Origin: Pilatotrama ljubarskyi
Taxonomy: Eukaryota; Basidiomycota; Agaricomycetes; Polyporales; Polyporaceae
Direction of reading: 5' to 3'
Length of the DNA stretch: 29,878 nt
NCBI GenBank assembly: GCA_022385805.1
Contig: MU277689.1
Span: forward strand, 374,758 to 404,635
Shown one piece after another: positions 11,710 through 22,078 of this stretch. Position 1 is the stretch's first letter. Each line of letters begins with the position of its first letter. A model generated the notes under the pieces. It saw only the letters and a program-made list of their open reading frames with translations, had not been told where the DNA came from and ran no database searches. Made by a program: the position numbers and the translations under genes.

Positions 11710-12546
11710 ACCTTGGCGGCGGCGGCGGTCTTGGAGTTACTTCGGGGCGCTTCGATTGCATTCCTCGTGCAGTAGCGGTGTGAGGGGTTGGACGTGTACG
11801 AGTACTGTATACAGTCGCTGTGAGTGTGTACGAGATAGAACGATGTAGGATTATTGTCAAAGCGCCGGAGGGCGGCGTGTACGTGATGGTCGACGTCGCG
11901 AGCGCACAGGAAGAGCGCGATGAGCAGGATATGACGTCAAGCGAGAATAGAGGGTGCTGATAGCTGAAAAGGGGTCCCGACGATCCGCAAAAGGTGCGAG
12001 GCGGGCCTTTCCGCTGGTGTGCGACGGCGGAGGGCGCTGCGGGGGAACTGAAGAGGAGAGATGGGTGCTGCTGGACTGGGACGGGGACGTCGGGCGGGGA
12101 AGGAGTCCGGGGCGATGGCGGCGGGGATGTCGGGGGAGCGGGCGGGGAGCGTCTATGGATGTGGCGAGGATGTCAGTTGTGACGTCACTGCACGTGGGGG
12201 TAAAGGATGGGGCGGACGGGTGTGGAGCGGGAGGACAGCTGCTCGTCCGTTTTCGGACACGCTCTGTCTCGTTTTCTCTGCTCGACTCTCTGCCTGGGCT
12301 TGAGCTGCAGTCGTCTCTGACACACGCTGTGGCCCGCAACGACGGGCGGATACACGACACCACGGACTAAGACGACTGCGACTGCGAAAGCGACGGCGAC
12401 GACGAGTAGCGATAGGCAGACGGGACGGGTGCAGACGATCGCGCGGAGGTGCCGCTGGTCGTTGTGAAACGGAGGTGAGACAGGGAGAGTGCAGGGTTGG
12501 TAGGACTGAACGAGCAGCGTCGCGCAGAGCTGGGATCGATCTCGCG
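11710..12546. other. Intergenic region upstream of the RRM gene
   Basis: 837 GC-rich bp with overlapping low-information open frames on both strands but no supported gene. Two TGACGTCA palindromes lie at 11932-11939 and 12180-12187. The region probably contains the H2A 3' UTR on the left and the RRM gene promoter and 5' UTR on the right. Confidence 0.55.
12180..12196. promoter_or_regulatory. CRE palindrome next to CACGTG E-box
   Basis: TGACGTCA at 12180-12187 is followed after 3 nt by CACGTG at 12191-12196, about 350 bp before the RRM start codon. A second TGACGTCA lies at 11932. These are binding-site cores for bZIP and bHLH factors; a role here is inferred from sequence and position only. 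Confidence 0.4.
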
Positions 12547-15500
12547 ATGGCAGCCCAGCAGAACATGGCCCACTCTCTCCTCCGCCCCCGCTCCGTGCGT
12601 CTCTCTCTCTCTCTGTGTTGGTGTGTGCTGACGAGGGCCTGCTCGATCGCCGCCATCATTCCTCGCCCGTCCTGCTCATCCTTGCTCCCCGTCCCCAGCC
12701 CCAGCTCGCCCTTCCCCCTCACAACCCCTCCCCATCCCTGCCACTCCCTTCCTCCTCCTCATCCCCCGCCGCGCAGCCCTCCTCCGCGCACACACATTCT
12801 CCTTCTCCCAGCCTCAACCACTCCTTTCCCCAACCACCAGCCACGCACTCCCACCCGTCCTCTTCCTCTCCGGCCGACTCCAACCCTGCCACCTCTTTAC
12901 TACCACAATCGCAGCCCCACTCACAAGCTAACCCTTCCCCCGGCAACCCATCGCCATCCTCCGCACGCCCCGCCGCAGTAGGCTCCGGCCCCACAAACGA
13001 CGACATCGAGGCCGTCATCCAGATGGCCATGGCCTCCTCAAACTCGCCCCGCTCCACCAACCCTCCAAGGGACACCCGCACGCAGCTCTTTGTCGGAAAT
13101 GTACGTGTTTGACCCTTGATTCTGCCCTTTCTCTTCGTTTTCATCCGTCCCTGTCTCTTCTCTACCGCCGCTCTCTTCTCTGCCAGCCCACGCGCCAGCC
13201 TGCGTCCTATGCGCCGCCGCCGTGAATTTCCTCCACGCGCCCGCCGTTCCGTCCCCGTCCCGACGCGGCCAGCAGGTGAGTCACACGCCGGCTGGGCGGG
13301 GGGACAGACTCAGGAACGGCGGCAACCCTCTTGTCCAAACTAGCGAAGCCTCGTCGCGACGTCCGAGTGGAGTGGGGACCACGCGTACAGACGCGCTGCC
13401 ATCGTGGAGTCGCTGCGATCGGCACGCCCGTGTCGGGTTGCAGCTGCTGCGCGTGTATCCAGACTTGCCGACGTCCAGCCCACGACGCGCGGGTTGCGGG
13501 GACGGGTGCCAGCGCCGTTCCGCGACGTGCTCGTCCGGACGCATGAGCGCTGTATGTTGTTCAGTCGTGCCTTGACGTGGCCAGGGACGGCCACGGCGGC
13601 GCGGGCTAGGGTTGGGCCGTGCGCGCGCGTGGTTGCGCGTTTGGTCGTTCTTTTCGGGAGCAAATGAGCGAGCTTTTCGAGGCTGGGCACTGCTTATCGT
13701 TTGGAGCTGTGTCGGTTTCGTGTTTGTCGAGGGGTGTCGCGGTGGCGGTGTTTCCGCTGCGTCTCTTCAGTGGTTCGCCTCGACGCGGGGTTTGAGTTGA
13801 GTCTTTGAGAAGCAGCAGAATCACCGCTGGGTGCTTCAGCTCATACGTGCAGCCTTGCCCGCAACCGCGTCTCCTGCAATCCTCTTCGCACCTCGCGTCG
13901 TTTACTCCGCCCCACGAACCGAGACTGACCCTCCCTCCCTCCCCTCGCCCGTAGCTGCCCTACCGCGTGCGCTGGCAAGACCTCAAGGACCTCTTCCGGC
14001 GCGCCGGCACCGTCCTCCGCGCGGACGTCTCGCTCGGGCCCGACAACCGCTCGCGTGGGTACGGCACCGTCCTGCTCGCGACCGCCGAGGACGCCGGGCG
14101 CGCGGTCGACATGTTCAACGGGTACACGTGGCAGACGCGCACGCTCGAGGTGCGCCCGGATCGCATGGGCGAGGAGCTGAACATGCCCGTGCCCGGCGCG
14201 GGGGCGTTTGGAGGTGTCGGTGTGGGGACGGGAGTGGGGATGGTAGGAGGTGTAGGAGGGATCGGGGGGATGGGCGTGTTCGGCACCCCGCTCCTCTCAA
14301 GCCTGTCCCCCGCCCCGGGCGCGCTGAGCGGCGGCGCGGGCACCCCCGCCATCGGAGGCGTAGGCGCCGCTGCGGGCGCGGGGCTCGCCTCGCCCGCGCC
14401 GACGACCTTCGCGCGGTTCGCGGGCATATCGTCGTTCGGTCTAGGGGAGGACGAGACGGGTGGGCTCGGGGTCGCGGGCGCGGGCGCGGGGTCGAGGCCG
14501 GCGACGACGCAGGGACAAGCGAGTCGGAATCTGTTCGTCGGGAACGTGAGTGCTCCTCTCCTCCTTGTTTTGCGCGACGTCGTGCGTGCTGACGACGGGA
14601 TGGACAGCTGCCGTTCCACATCCAGTGGCAGGACCTGAAGGACCTGTTTAGGCAGGCTGGCGCGGTGCAGCGCGCGGACGTCGCGCTCGGCGCTGACGGG
14701 CGGTCGAGGGGGTTCGGGACGGTGAGCTTCTCGAATGAGGCGGACGCGGAGCGGGCGGTAAGGATGTTCAACGGGTGAGTGGTTCCCCCTTTCCTTGTGC
14801 CGTGCTATCGGGTCGTTCTTTGGCGTCGGGTCGCGCGATTGAGCGGAGGTGTGCGGCCGGTGGTGGGCATCTGAGACGGCGCGCGCGAAGGTTCGCGCTT
14901 GGAGGGGTTGCGTGTCGTACTTTCGCGCGTGCGCGCGCGAGGATCGAGGCTGGGCTGCTCAGCGCTGAGCTGCCGAGGATGGGGTATTTGAGAGGAGGCG
15001 CGGGCGCGCGGCGTATGGTGGGTCCGCGCCTGCAGGGCTACGACGTCATCGCAGGCTGAGGGTCTCGCGGTCTGGACCGGGTCGGTAGGTCCGAGGCGTT
15101 GGGTGCTGTAGCGTCCGCGATGGGAAGGTTCGCGCTGCCCATGGGCTGGGCGGACGAGCTCAGCGAGCCGCCTCGTCGCAGGCCCCCTGATAATCCCAGG
15201 TAGGCCGGCCGATTAGCGCCCGTGTCTGGGAGGGTCCGTGTCCGGACGGATTTTGGCGAGAATGTCCGGATTTTCGGCCGCCCGGCGGATCCTGAGTGGG
15301 CATGTCCGGACCTTCCGCCCGGCCCCTGCAGGGCCGGGCGGGCTGCAGCATAAGGGTTCCCCTCCGGTCCGCGGCTCCCGACCCCCGCTGTCGGCGCTTC
15401 ACGGCCGCCTAAAACCGCTGCCCCCCACCCATGTCCGGATGGGGGACCGGCCGACGTACCGCCCTCTCCCCCCATGTCTGGACTATCGGCCGGGTGAGAA

Positions 15501-17938
15501 GGCCTCTTTGGGCCTCCGTGTCCGGACTCTCGATCATCCTCCAGCCTCCAAAACCTTAGACGCCGTCCGGATGACGGGCGCTTATCGGCCGGGATACCCT
15601 GGGATTATCAGGGGGCCTCTCGTCGCCCGTCCTCCTCCGTGCTGGGTCTCGCCTGGGGAACCAGCGTCTCCGACCCCGTTGCGTTGTGGTATCCGAGTAC
15701 GTGCGCAGACGCTGACGCTTTCCTCCTCCCCCTCCCCGTTCGCTGCGCGGTCGCAGGTACGAATACAACGGGCGGCCGCTCAAGGTGCACTTTGACAAGT
15801 TCGCCGCGCCGTCGAGCTCGTCCGCGCCGCTCGTCGGGCCCGGCGCAGCGTCGACGCCTCACTCGCCCGCGACGTTCGCGTTCTCGCACTCGCACTCGCA
15901 TTCGCTCGGTTCGCCTGCAAGCTTATACGCCCCGCAGCAGCAGCAGCAGCCGGCGCTGTCGCGCTCATCCTCGCTCGCCCAACAGCTGTTGCAGCAGCAG
16001 TTCGAGCACGGACGCGGCGCGAGCCCCGCCTCGCTCCTCGGATCGCGGAGGCCGAGCGGGCAGCAGCTCTTCGGTTTCGGCTTCGGCTCGGGGCCGGGGC
16101 CGGGGGCGGGGAGCGCGAGCGGGTACGAGGACGGCGCGGCGGAGCAGGACGGCTTGTCGGCGCAGCTCGCGCAGAAGCTCTCGCTCGCGTCGGCTTCTTC
16201 GTCGGTGCGGCCGCACTCGCCTGGCTCTCTCTCTCAGCAACAACAACAACAACAGGCTCCACAGGCTCAGCAACAGCAACATCAGGCTCAGCAGCAACAT
16301 CAAGTTCAACAACAGCAGGCTCAACAGCAACAGCAACAGCCTCCGAGCCACATCCCGATCCCGCCCGCGATCCAGTCGCCGTACACGTTCGATTTCTTGC
16401 ACTCGGGGCCGACAACGCCTTATGACGTGTACGATCTGGGGACGTATCAGCGGATGAGCATGGGGATGGGTATGGGCGTGGGCATGGGCATGCAGGGCGA
16501 GCAGCTGTTCTTCCAGACTCAGCCGTATCAGCACCAGCACCCGCACCAGCAGGCTCAGCAGCAGCAGCAGCAACAGGCCGGACTGGGTGGGCTAGGATCG
16601 TCGACGGGATCTCCTGCGTATACGTCGGAGATGTCTTCGTCGTCCTCGCCGTCAAGCTTGGCGCAGCAGAAGCAGGAGAGCTCCAAATCGCCGAGCGGCG
16701 CCGCTTCCTCTTCGGCGTCGCCCTCATCATCGCTCACGACGGGTCAGACTCGGACGAGTCCGTCGTCGCAAGCACAAGCGACCTCGCCAACGACGTCCTC
16801 CAGATCGCACGCCACACCGCAGCAGCACCAACACCCCGCGCACCCGGGGCCGATCGCGCTCCCTCCCCCGCCCCCGGTGACAGCCTTCCCCGTCCCGCCC
16901 CCGCACACGCTCTCCCCGCACTACGCCTCGCCGCACATGCAGGCACACGCGCACGCGCACGGACACCCGATGAGCCCGATGCACCACCCGATGATGGGCA
17001 TGTCGATGCCGATGATGACCCCGCACGGGCTCCCGCCGATCACCCCGAGCATGCCCTCCTTCACGTTCCTCCCGCAGCCGTCGCCGGGCCTCCCGAGCCC
17101 TGCCGCTGTCGAGCCCGACCGGCCGACGATGCACGGGCACATGCAGCACGTCATGACGCCCTTCTCGCCGTTCTCCCCGGGCGTGACGATGTCCCCAGGC
17201 GCGTTCTGGGGACGCCCGGGCTCGGGCGCGAACCCGTTCATCAATCCGGCGGTGGGCGCGCCTGTGAGGCCGGGACATGCGTATTATACGGCGTACCCGC
17301 AACAGCAGCAACACCCGGGACAGCAGCAACAGCAGCAGCAGTCACAAACGGGCGAACACGAAGGCAGGCCGCCGGATGGGTACTTCCCGCCTGTTGCTGT
17401 GTCGATGGCCATGGCTCAGGGAGGCGCGATGGCCCCGCAAGAACCTGCCGGGTACTTCCCGTGGGTCCCGCCCTCTGGGCATGGCGCAGACGGTCAACAG
17501 CAGCAGCAGCAGCAGCAGCAACGCACGAGCAGTCTTGCGAACGAGATCCTGCGGGACGACAGCGCGAGCGCGAGCGCCGCCCGTCCCGCCTCGGGACCGC
17601 AGGAGATCAATGACAGCCCGAACGCGAGCGACGGGACGGCGACGACGTCCCGCACGGGCACCGAGGCGAGCACGAGCGCCGGCCGGGTGAGCTCGGGCGG
17701 GACGTCGTGGCACACCGACTCGGAGGGCGCCGTGGACGATGCTGTGGACGAGTCCCCCGGGGAGATGGTCCACGTGAACGGCAACGGCAATGGCAATGGC
17801 CACGGTTATGGCCACGGGAAGCCGCGGGCGTACTCGGCGGAGACGGGCGCGAGCTCGGGCACGGAGCGCGGTGGGCTGCATCGCGCGGACTCGGATCCGC
17901 TCAGGAAGACCCTGGCGGAGCAGCAGCAGTCGTCGTGA
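12547..17938 (+). CDS. Gbp2/Hrb1-like two-RRM RNA-binding protein with a long Gln-rich tail
   Basis: Likely mRNA-binding protein. Exons are 12547-12594, 12699-13100, 13955-14545, 14608-14774 and 15757-17938; all phases fit and give about 1,129 residues. RRM1 opens with LFVGN at residues 146-150 and continues LPYRVRWQDLKDLFRRAG, with RSRGYGTVLL as RNP1. RRM2 opens with LFVGN at 343-347, then LPFHIQWQDLKDLFRQAG, RSRGFGTVSF as RNP1, and YEYNGRPLKVHFDKF. The QDLKDLFR.AG and MFNGY blocks match the Gbp2/Hrb1 type of SR-like proteins, though no RGG/SR N-terminus is seen; the N-terminus is Pro/Ser rich. A Gly-rich linker separates the RRMs. About 700 C-terminal residues are low-complexity Gln, Pro, Ser and Met stretches, including CAG/CAA-encoded poly-Q near 16240-16340, 16550-16580, 17300-17340 and 17493-17523. 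This suggests a disordered, condensation-prone region. Confidence 0.85.
13101..13954 (+). other. Long intron (854 nt) inside RRM1
   Basis: It begins GTACGT directly after the LFVGN codons and ends CCCGTAG before the LPYRV codons. It is about 15 times the usual intron length here. I found no terminal inverted repeats, coding domain or RNA gene in it. A cryptic GTGAGT at 13275 could allow alternative splicing. Confidence 0.75.
15180..15223 (+). repeat. Left terminal inverted repeat of the MITE
   Basis: It starts AGGCCCCCTGATAATCCCAG and ends GATTAGCGCCCGT. It pairs with 15574-15618 and is flanked on the left by the target duplication CTCGTCGC. Confidence 0.9.
15574..15618 (-). repeat. Right terminal inverted repeat of the MITE
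   Basis: Read on the minus strand it starts AGGCCCCCTGATAATCCCAG and ends GATAAGCGCCCGT. It is flanked on the right by CTCGTCGC at 15619-15626. Confidence 0.9.
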
Positions 17939-18259
17939 ACGGCTCGGCCGGCGGTGGTGGTATAAGGCTTGATGTGAAGGGACCTCAGGTTCACGGCCGG
18001 CTGGATGTTGTAATATGGATGATGCTTCGGGAAGTAGGCGTAAAGGTACGGGTTCAAAAGGCGGTCGAAGGGAAGGAAGGGCACGTTGACACAGTCTAGG
18101 TATATATCTGTCTGGTCGGTCTGAATCTGTCGCTTTGTTGAATCGGGATGTAAGTAGAGGCGTCGTCGTCGTCGTCGTCGCATGGGTACGGGCTGCATGT
18201 CGAAGAGTACAGTATCTTATTCATTCCCCCCTTAGGGCGTCGTATATACCACCATCATG
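17939..18259. other. RRM gene 3' region with (CGT)n microsatellite
   Basis: No gene is seen. A 20-bp perfect CGT trinucleotide run occupies 18161-18180. The region presumably contains the 3' UTR of the RRM gene. Confidence 0.6.
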
Positions 18260-18410
18260 TTTTTTTTTTACCCTCAAGTAGGTAGCATCTCGCGTCGAAT
18301 GCAAGTTGTTCGTTTCGGGTACTGCTTGCGGAGATGGCCTGGGATTTGGGGTGCGAGCCACTAGTACTCTCCTGGCCAGATATCCAGACCAGCGCTCTAA
18401 CCGGGGCTCG
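18260..18410 (-). mobile_element. tRNA-derived SINE-like element with poly(A) tail
   Basis: Read on the minus strand, a tRNA-like head (18410 downward) contains GGTTAGAGCGCTGG (18389-18402), which matches the D-arm region of common nuclear tRNAs and forms the internal promoter A-box area. A degenerate B box, GGCTCGCACCC (18349-18359, about 8 of 11 to the GGTTCGANTCC consensus), lies about 45 nt further. A tRNA-unrelated body of roughly 80 nt follows and ends in a run of 10 A (18260-18269). Head, body and A-tail in this order are the hallmark of a SINE retroposed by a LINE. No clear target-site duplication is visible, so it is old or truncated, or the ends are slightly off. Confidence 0.55.
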
Positions 18411-18617
18411 TAAAGTACATGGTGAAACGGTGCAAGGGAGGATGTTCTGCACGCAAAGTCAGTCTGAGAAATCTACTATTACAAGCTAATAGCCCTCCTG
18501 CCATGGACTCGTGCCACGTTTACATACACTCCAGCGCAGTCTACTAGCATATCCGTCAGACGGCGTTTACTGAAGACCCTTCGTACACGTTGATCATCGC
18601 ACGGAACACGCGGCAAC

Positions 18618-20998
18618 CTATGCGGCTTGCGCCTTCGCAAGCGCCACCTTCAAAGGGAGAGACGGCCTGGGGTCCTCGCCCACCGTCGGGTAAAGGACAC
18701 CAGCGAGGTTCCAGTCGATGGGCTTGTCCGTGAACTCGAATGTGAAAGTAGAGATCAAGGTGGCCAAGACGACCTCTGTAGGACGTGTGAGCACCGCTTA
18801 TCGTCGACGGACGCGCAAGACAGGAACTCACTCATTTCGAGCTGGGAGAATTTGAAGCCGCTGAGAGACGTGTTAGCCCTGCGAGAGGCGGATGACGGTT
18901 CATGGTCGCAAGTCGGTCGGGTACGTACATGCAGGCTCGTCCTCCGCCCCAGAAGGTCATACTGCGCGTGAATGTGAGCGGACCGCATCGGCAGCGTGTC
19001 ACATGTCGGGACGTACAGGTTCGAATATACACCGGGGATCTTCGCCTCTGAGACGGTCTCGGGGAGTGGCGACAGCCAGCGCTCGGGCTTCCACTCGTGT
19101 GCGTCCGGGCCCCAGATGGCCTTGTTCGTGTTGGCCGACATGATGCCAACGAAAACGGTGGTGTCCTTGGGGAGAGGAATCTCCGAGATCAGCGTGCCAT
19201 CGCGTCCGCGAATAGGCTCGGAGAGTGGGAGCACGACGTCTTCGCGGGTCCTACGCATGGCATTTCAGTCCACGAGGAGTGGGAACGGCTATTAGCCAAA
19301 AAGAACGCTCACTCCCGGAACCTATACGGCGCCATGGGATAGCTGCAAACCTCCTGGTCAGGTTAGAGTCGCTAGAGCTCTGCAAGGCCACTTACAGCCG
19401 CAAAGTCTCTCTGCATACCGCATCAAGGTATGGTAGAGATACGAGCTCGTCGTACTCAAGGTATCTGCCCTGGCTACAGGCTGCATGGAGCTCGTCTCTC
19501 AGTTTCGCTTGCACATCGGCGTGCTGTGCAAGGAGAGACAGTATCATGGACAGTGCGCTTGACGTCGTATCTACTGCCGCGATCGTTATTGTCCTGATAT
19601 AGCACCGGGATGGATTAGACTTTGTCTACAACGGAGTGCAGCGGACCAGAAACTCACGACATCTGAGCGATTAGCTCCTTATCTGTAAGCCGATCCGTAG
19701 AGTCTGCGCACATATTGGCCCTGACTGAAGGCGTGCGGGTCAGCGGGTAACAGTCGCTCAGAGTCTAGAGAAGGCTCCTACGTACGGAGAAGACTCATGA
19801 GGTCTTTCCCTTCCGCGACTTGGCATTTCAACCCTTCGTCTCCGCGCTGTAGCGCCGCTTTCTTCTCGTTATAGATCTCGAGGGACCGTTCATGCAAAGT
19901 CAGCGACAAGCCCCGAATCCTCTGGAAAGGCTTGTACGGTAGCCATTCTGCTGCTAGGTTGCGGATTGCCCGGGGAACGAACGCCTCGATGTACGGATAG
20001 AATTGGAAGTACTTCGACAGCGCATACAGCGAGGGCCTGTAAACTGCCATCAGTGTCCCTGTCAAGAAAACTTTCGAAGAGGCAGCGGGGCGTACACGAA
20101 GGTCTTCAGCGCATCGCCGAGTGTGTCTGAACGCTGCTCGACCAGGGGATCGAAGGAATATCCGAGGCCTGCTTGCCCAATGAGTTCGAGAGCTGTTCGC
20201 CCCATCCACTTGGACATATCAATTTCAACCGGACTGTCGGTCACCTGGTTTAGGAGAGCTTTCCGCAGCTATCGGTGTAGTCAATGAGGTCGCAATGCGT
20301 CTGTTATGGTAGTGACAGCGTACTCTGTTGGTGACCTCATAGAATATGGGGACCATGTCGCGCATGTGGTTGATGTTGAATGCGGGGTTCAGCATCTTTC
20401 GCTGGTGTCGATGTTGTTCGCCTGTCAAGTCGTCAGAATCTCTGGAAACTTATGTCGAGGCTGTTTCCACCGACCAGTTACGGAGAGAAGACCGGGCCCA
20501 AGCGTGAGGCCGTTCATACTGGGCCGCATCCGTTAGCTCCGGCTCAACGGGTGATCCAGTCGCTCACCTCAGGAACCACCGCGCTTCATCGTATATGTAC
20601 TGCTCCTTGACGGCAATGTGGTGCATAGCTCGTGGGTCAAAGACGTAGAGTATCTTTTTCTGAACGGGGAGAACGTTGAGGACAGTTACCTGAGAAACTA
20701 GACAGCACGACGTACCCCGAACTTTCCATGGAGCTTTACAGCGGGACCGTAATGCTCCCCGATCTCTCGATGGAAGTTCCAACCGCGTCTGTCGTACAGC
20801 TGTTTCAAGTTACCTGTTTCATGGCCTTAGCGAAGAAAGTGTGCGAGGAGGAGAATGATGCGTACCGTATACAAAGGACGGAGAGGGCGGTCCGGGCAAG
20901 TTATCCAGGACACCTCCGACCACGTATGACCGTAGGATCTTCCACAGCAACCAGGACAGGGCGCAGATCAGCGACACCGGGCCAAGGACATCAGACAT
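18618..20998 (-). CDS. Cytochrome P450 monooxygenase (CYP5150-like), 14 exons
   Basis: ER-anchored haem-thiolate monooxygenase. Exons on minus are 20866-20998, 20716-20813, 20568-20659, 20475-20518, 20324-20421, 20096-20268, 19786-20036, 19658-19724, 19396-19593, 19313-19342, 19017-19250, 18929-18961, 18832-18860 and 18618-18775. Every phase matches, giving 545 residues, a normal P450 length. An N-terminal membrane anchor (LICALSWLLW) leads to LPGPPSP. The I-helix is AAVDTT (324-329), where the usual first Gly of A/G-G-x-D/E-T-T is Ala. ETLR of the K-helix is at 381-384, then a PERW motif. The haem loop FWGGGRACIG holds ligand Cys483, built from two exons of 33 and 29 nt. GEQHRHQRKMLNPAF is the typical C-helix WxxxR-like region. 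CYP family assignment is from memory and tentative. The substrate is unknown. Confidence 0.93.
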
Positions 20999-21112
20999 CG
21001 TGGTAGTGCAGTACGGTGGGAATGAGAGGTGACCAGCTCTGCCCCGCAATAGCTCGTCGGCCTTAAGACGCAGGCCCAGACGGGGATCCTAATAAGCTCG
21101 TCCAGGACCAGA

Positions 21113-21590
21113 TTACGCATCTGAAGTCATATGGAAGTCCGCGATGCGACCCATGAGAATATGCATGCGCTCGCACTCCCTGTTCAAGGCGATAACGTCT
21201 CTGAGAAACTCCGCTTGCCGTGGTTCTCTTTCAGCCACGAGCTGCCCCTGCCGGAACCTACCGTTGCCGAAAGCATGAGGTCAGTCCGATGATACTGCTT
21301 CTCGAATTCGTGCAGTGGATGTAGAGATCCTGAACATAATCCTGGAAATGCCGTGAATTACATCCTTGGCTACGTCCGACAGGGCATCTCCCTTACCTTC
21401 GCGGGGTGAGACAAGGCTTGGGTGCGATGCTCCCACTCTTCAAACGTTCAGGGACTATCGAGTGGTTCCGCATGAGCAGCTGTTTCTCCGGTGGGTACGA
21501 ATGGAACAAGCGGATAGACCGGGAAACGTGGTATTTCCCCGGTCATCTGAGATCGAAGGGCCTGTTGCGCACGGTAGCTAGTAGTTGAAA
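21113..21590 (-). pseudogene. Decayed coding stretch of unknown family
   Basis: On the minus strand, protein-like pieces occur in different frames: FEEWEHRTQALSHPAK ending at a GTAAGG near 21397, then HEFEKQYHRTDLMLSATV near 21260-21325, then RFRQGQLVAEREPRQAEFLR and LNRECERMHILMGRIADFHM, ending in a stop at 21113-21115. The pieces read as one protein only if two or three frame changes are allowed, and no good introns explain them all. The last piece is charged and helical. I do not recognise the family. It could also be the 3' exons of a live gene with short introns I failed to resolve. Confidence 0.35.
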
Positions 21591-22078
21591 CCATACCTCA
21601 GTTGGCGGTACACTGGACGAGGGAAGAGCGCAAACGGAAAGGTAATACAGTAGTATGACCATACAATAATGCGCGCATGCATAACGTATGGCCTCGGGAC
21701 AAAGCCCGCCGGCAGATGCCGATAGTTCTGCTGCTTCGTATACTGACTGGGGCGTCGAACATGGTCAACGCAGTCCACAAGCAGGCTCACGCTGTGGAAG
21801 ATCAAAATCATGCGAATATCATAGACGACGAGTGTGGTATGTGGTGCCGGCACCGTATTCTAACATACTGTATGTAACCATAGCTAGGCCTATGGACTTC
21901 GACTTTCTACAAGATACGTAAACCCAACCTGCGATGCAGACGACATGTTACAACAGCAAAAAAGCGGCGCCAAGGGGCAAGACAGTACACGACAGATACG
22001 ACGAGAGATCAAGAAGATGTGGATAAATGTACGTACCCGTCGCTGACCAAGACTCTGGCCAGCAAGGGCTAGTGAGGT
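21591..22078. other. Intergenic region with no supported gene
   Basis: This is noticeably more AT-rich than its neighbours. A 91-codon minus-strand frame (21578-21853) has a hydrophobic piece (MILIFHSVSLLVDCV) but no recognised domain or splice context. Confidence 0.5.

Larger units (their letters stand above)
15180..15618. mobile_element. Non-autonomous DNA transposon (MITE) in an intron
   Basis: A 439-bp element lies in the 982-nt intron 14775-15756. Its ends are long imperfect inverted repeats of about 45 bp. The first 21 bp match perfectly (AGGCCCCCTGATAATCCCAG plus G), then a few mismatches and one indel occur before the shared GCGCCCGT. The flanks carry a perfect 8-bp duplication, CTCGTCGC, at 15172-15179 and 15619-15626. 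Inside, TGTCCGGA occurs exactly five times (15239, 15263, 15303, 15432, 15519), with near copies at 15223, 15476 and 15564. CGGCCG-containing blocks recur as well. There is no transposase reading frame. The 8-bp duplication fits hAT, P or KDZ-type transposases; the superfamily cannot be fixed from one copy. The host intron keeps consensus ends, so splicing should tolerate the insertion. Confidence 0.9.

Noticed and set aside
13101..13954. Transposon in the long RRM1 intron, by analogy with the MITE
   Set aside because: I looked for inverted ends and flanking duplications and saw none.
13960..14771. Long open frames antisense to the RRM exons
   Set aside because: They are shadows of GC-rich coding sequence; the sense strand has clear RRM motifs and splice sites.
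15965..16730. Leu/Ala/Arg-rich antisense frames opposite the Gln-rich tail
   Set aside because: They are the complement of CAG/CAA repeats and carry no independent evidence.
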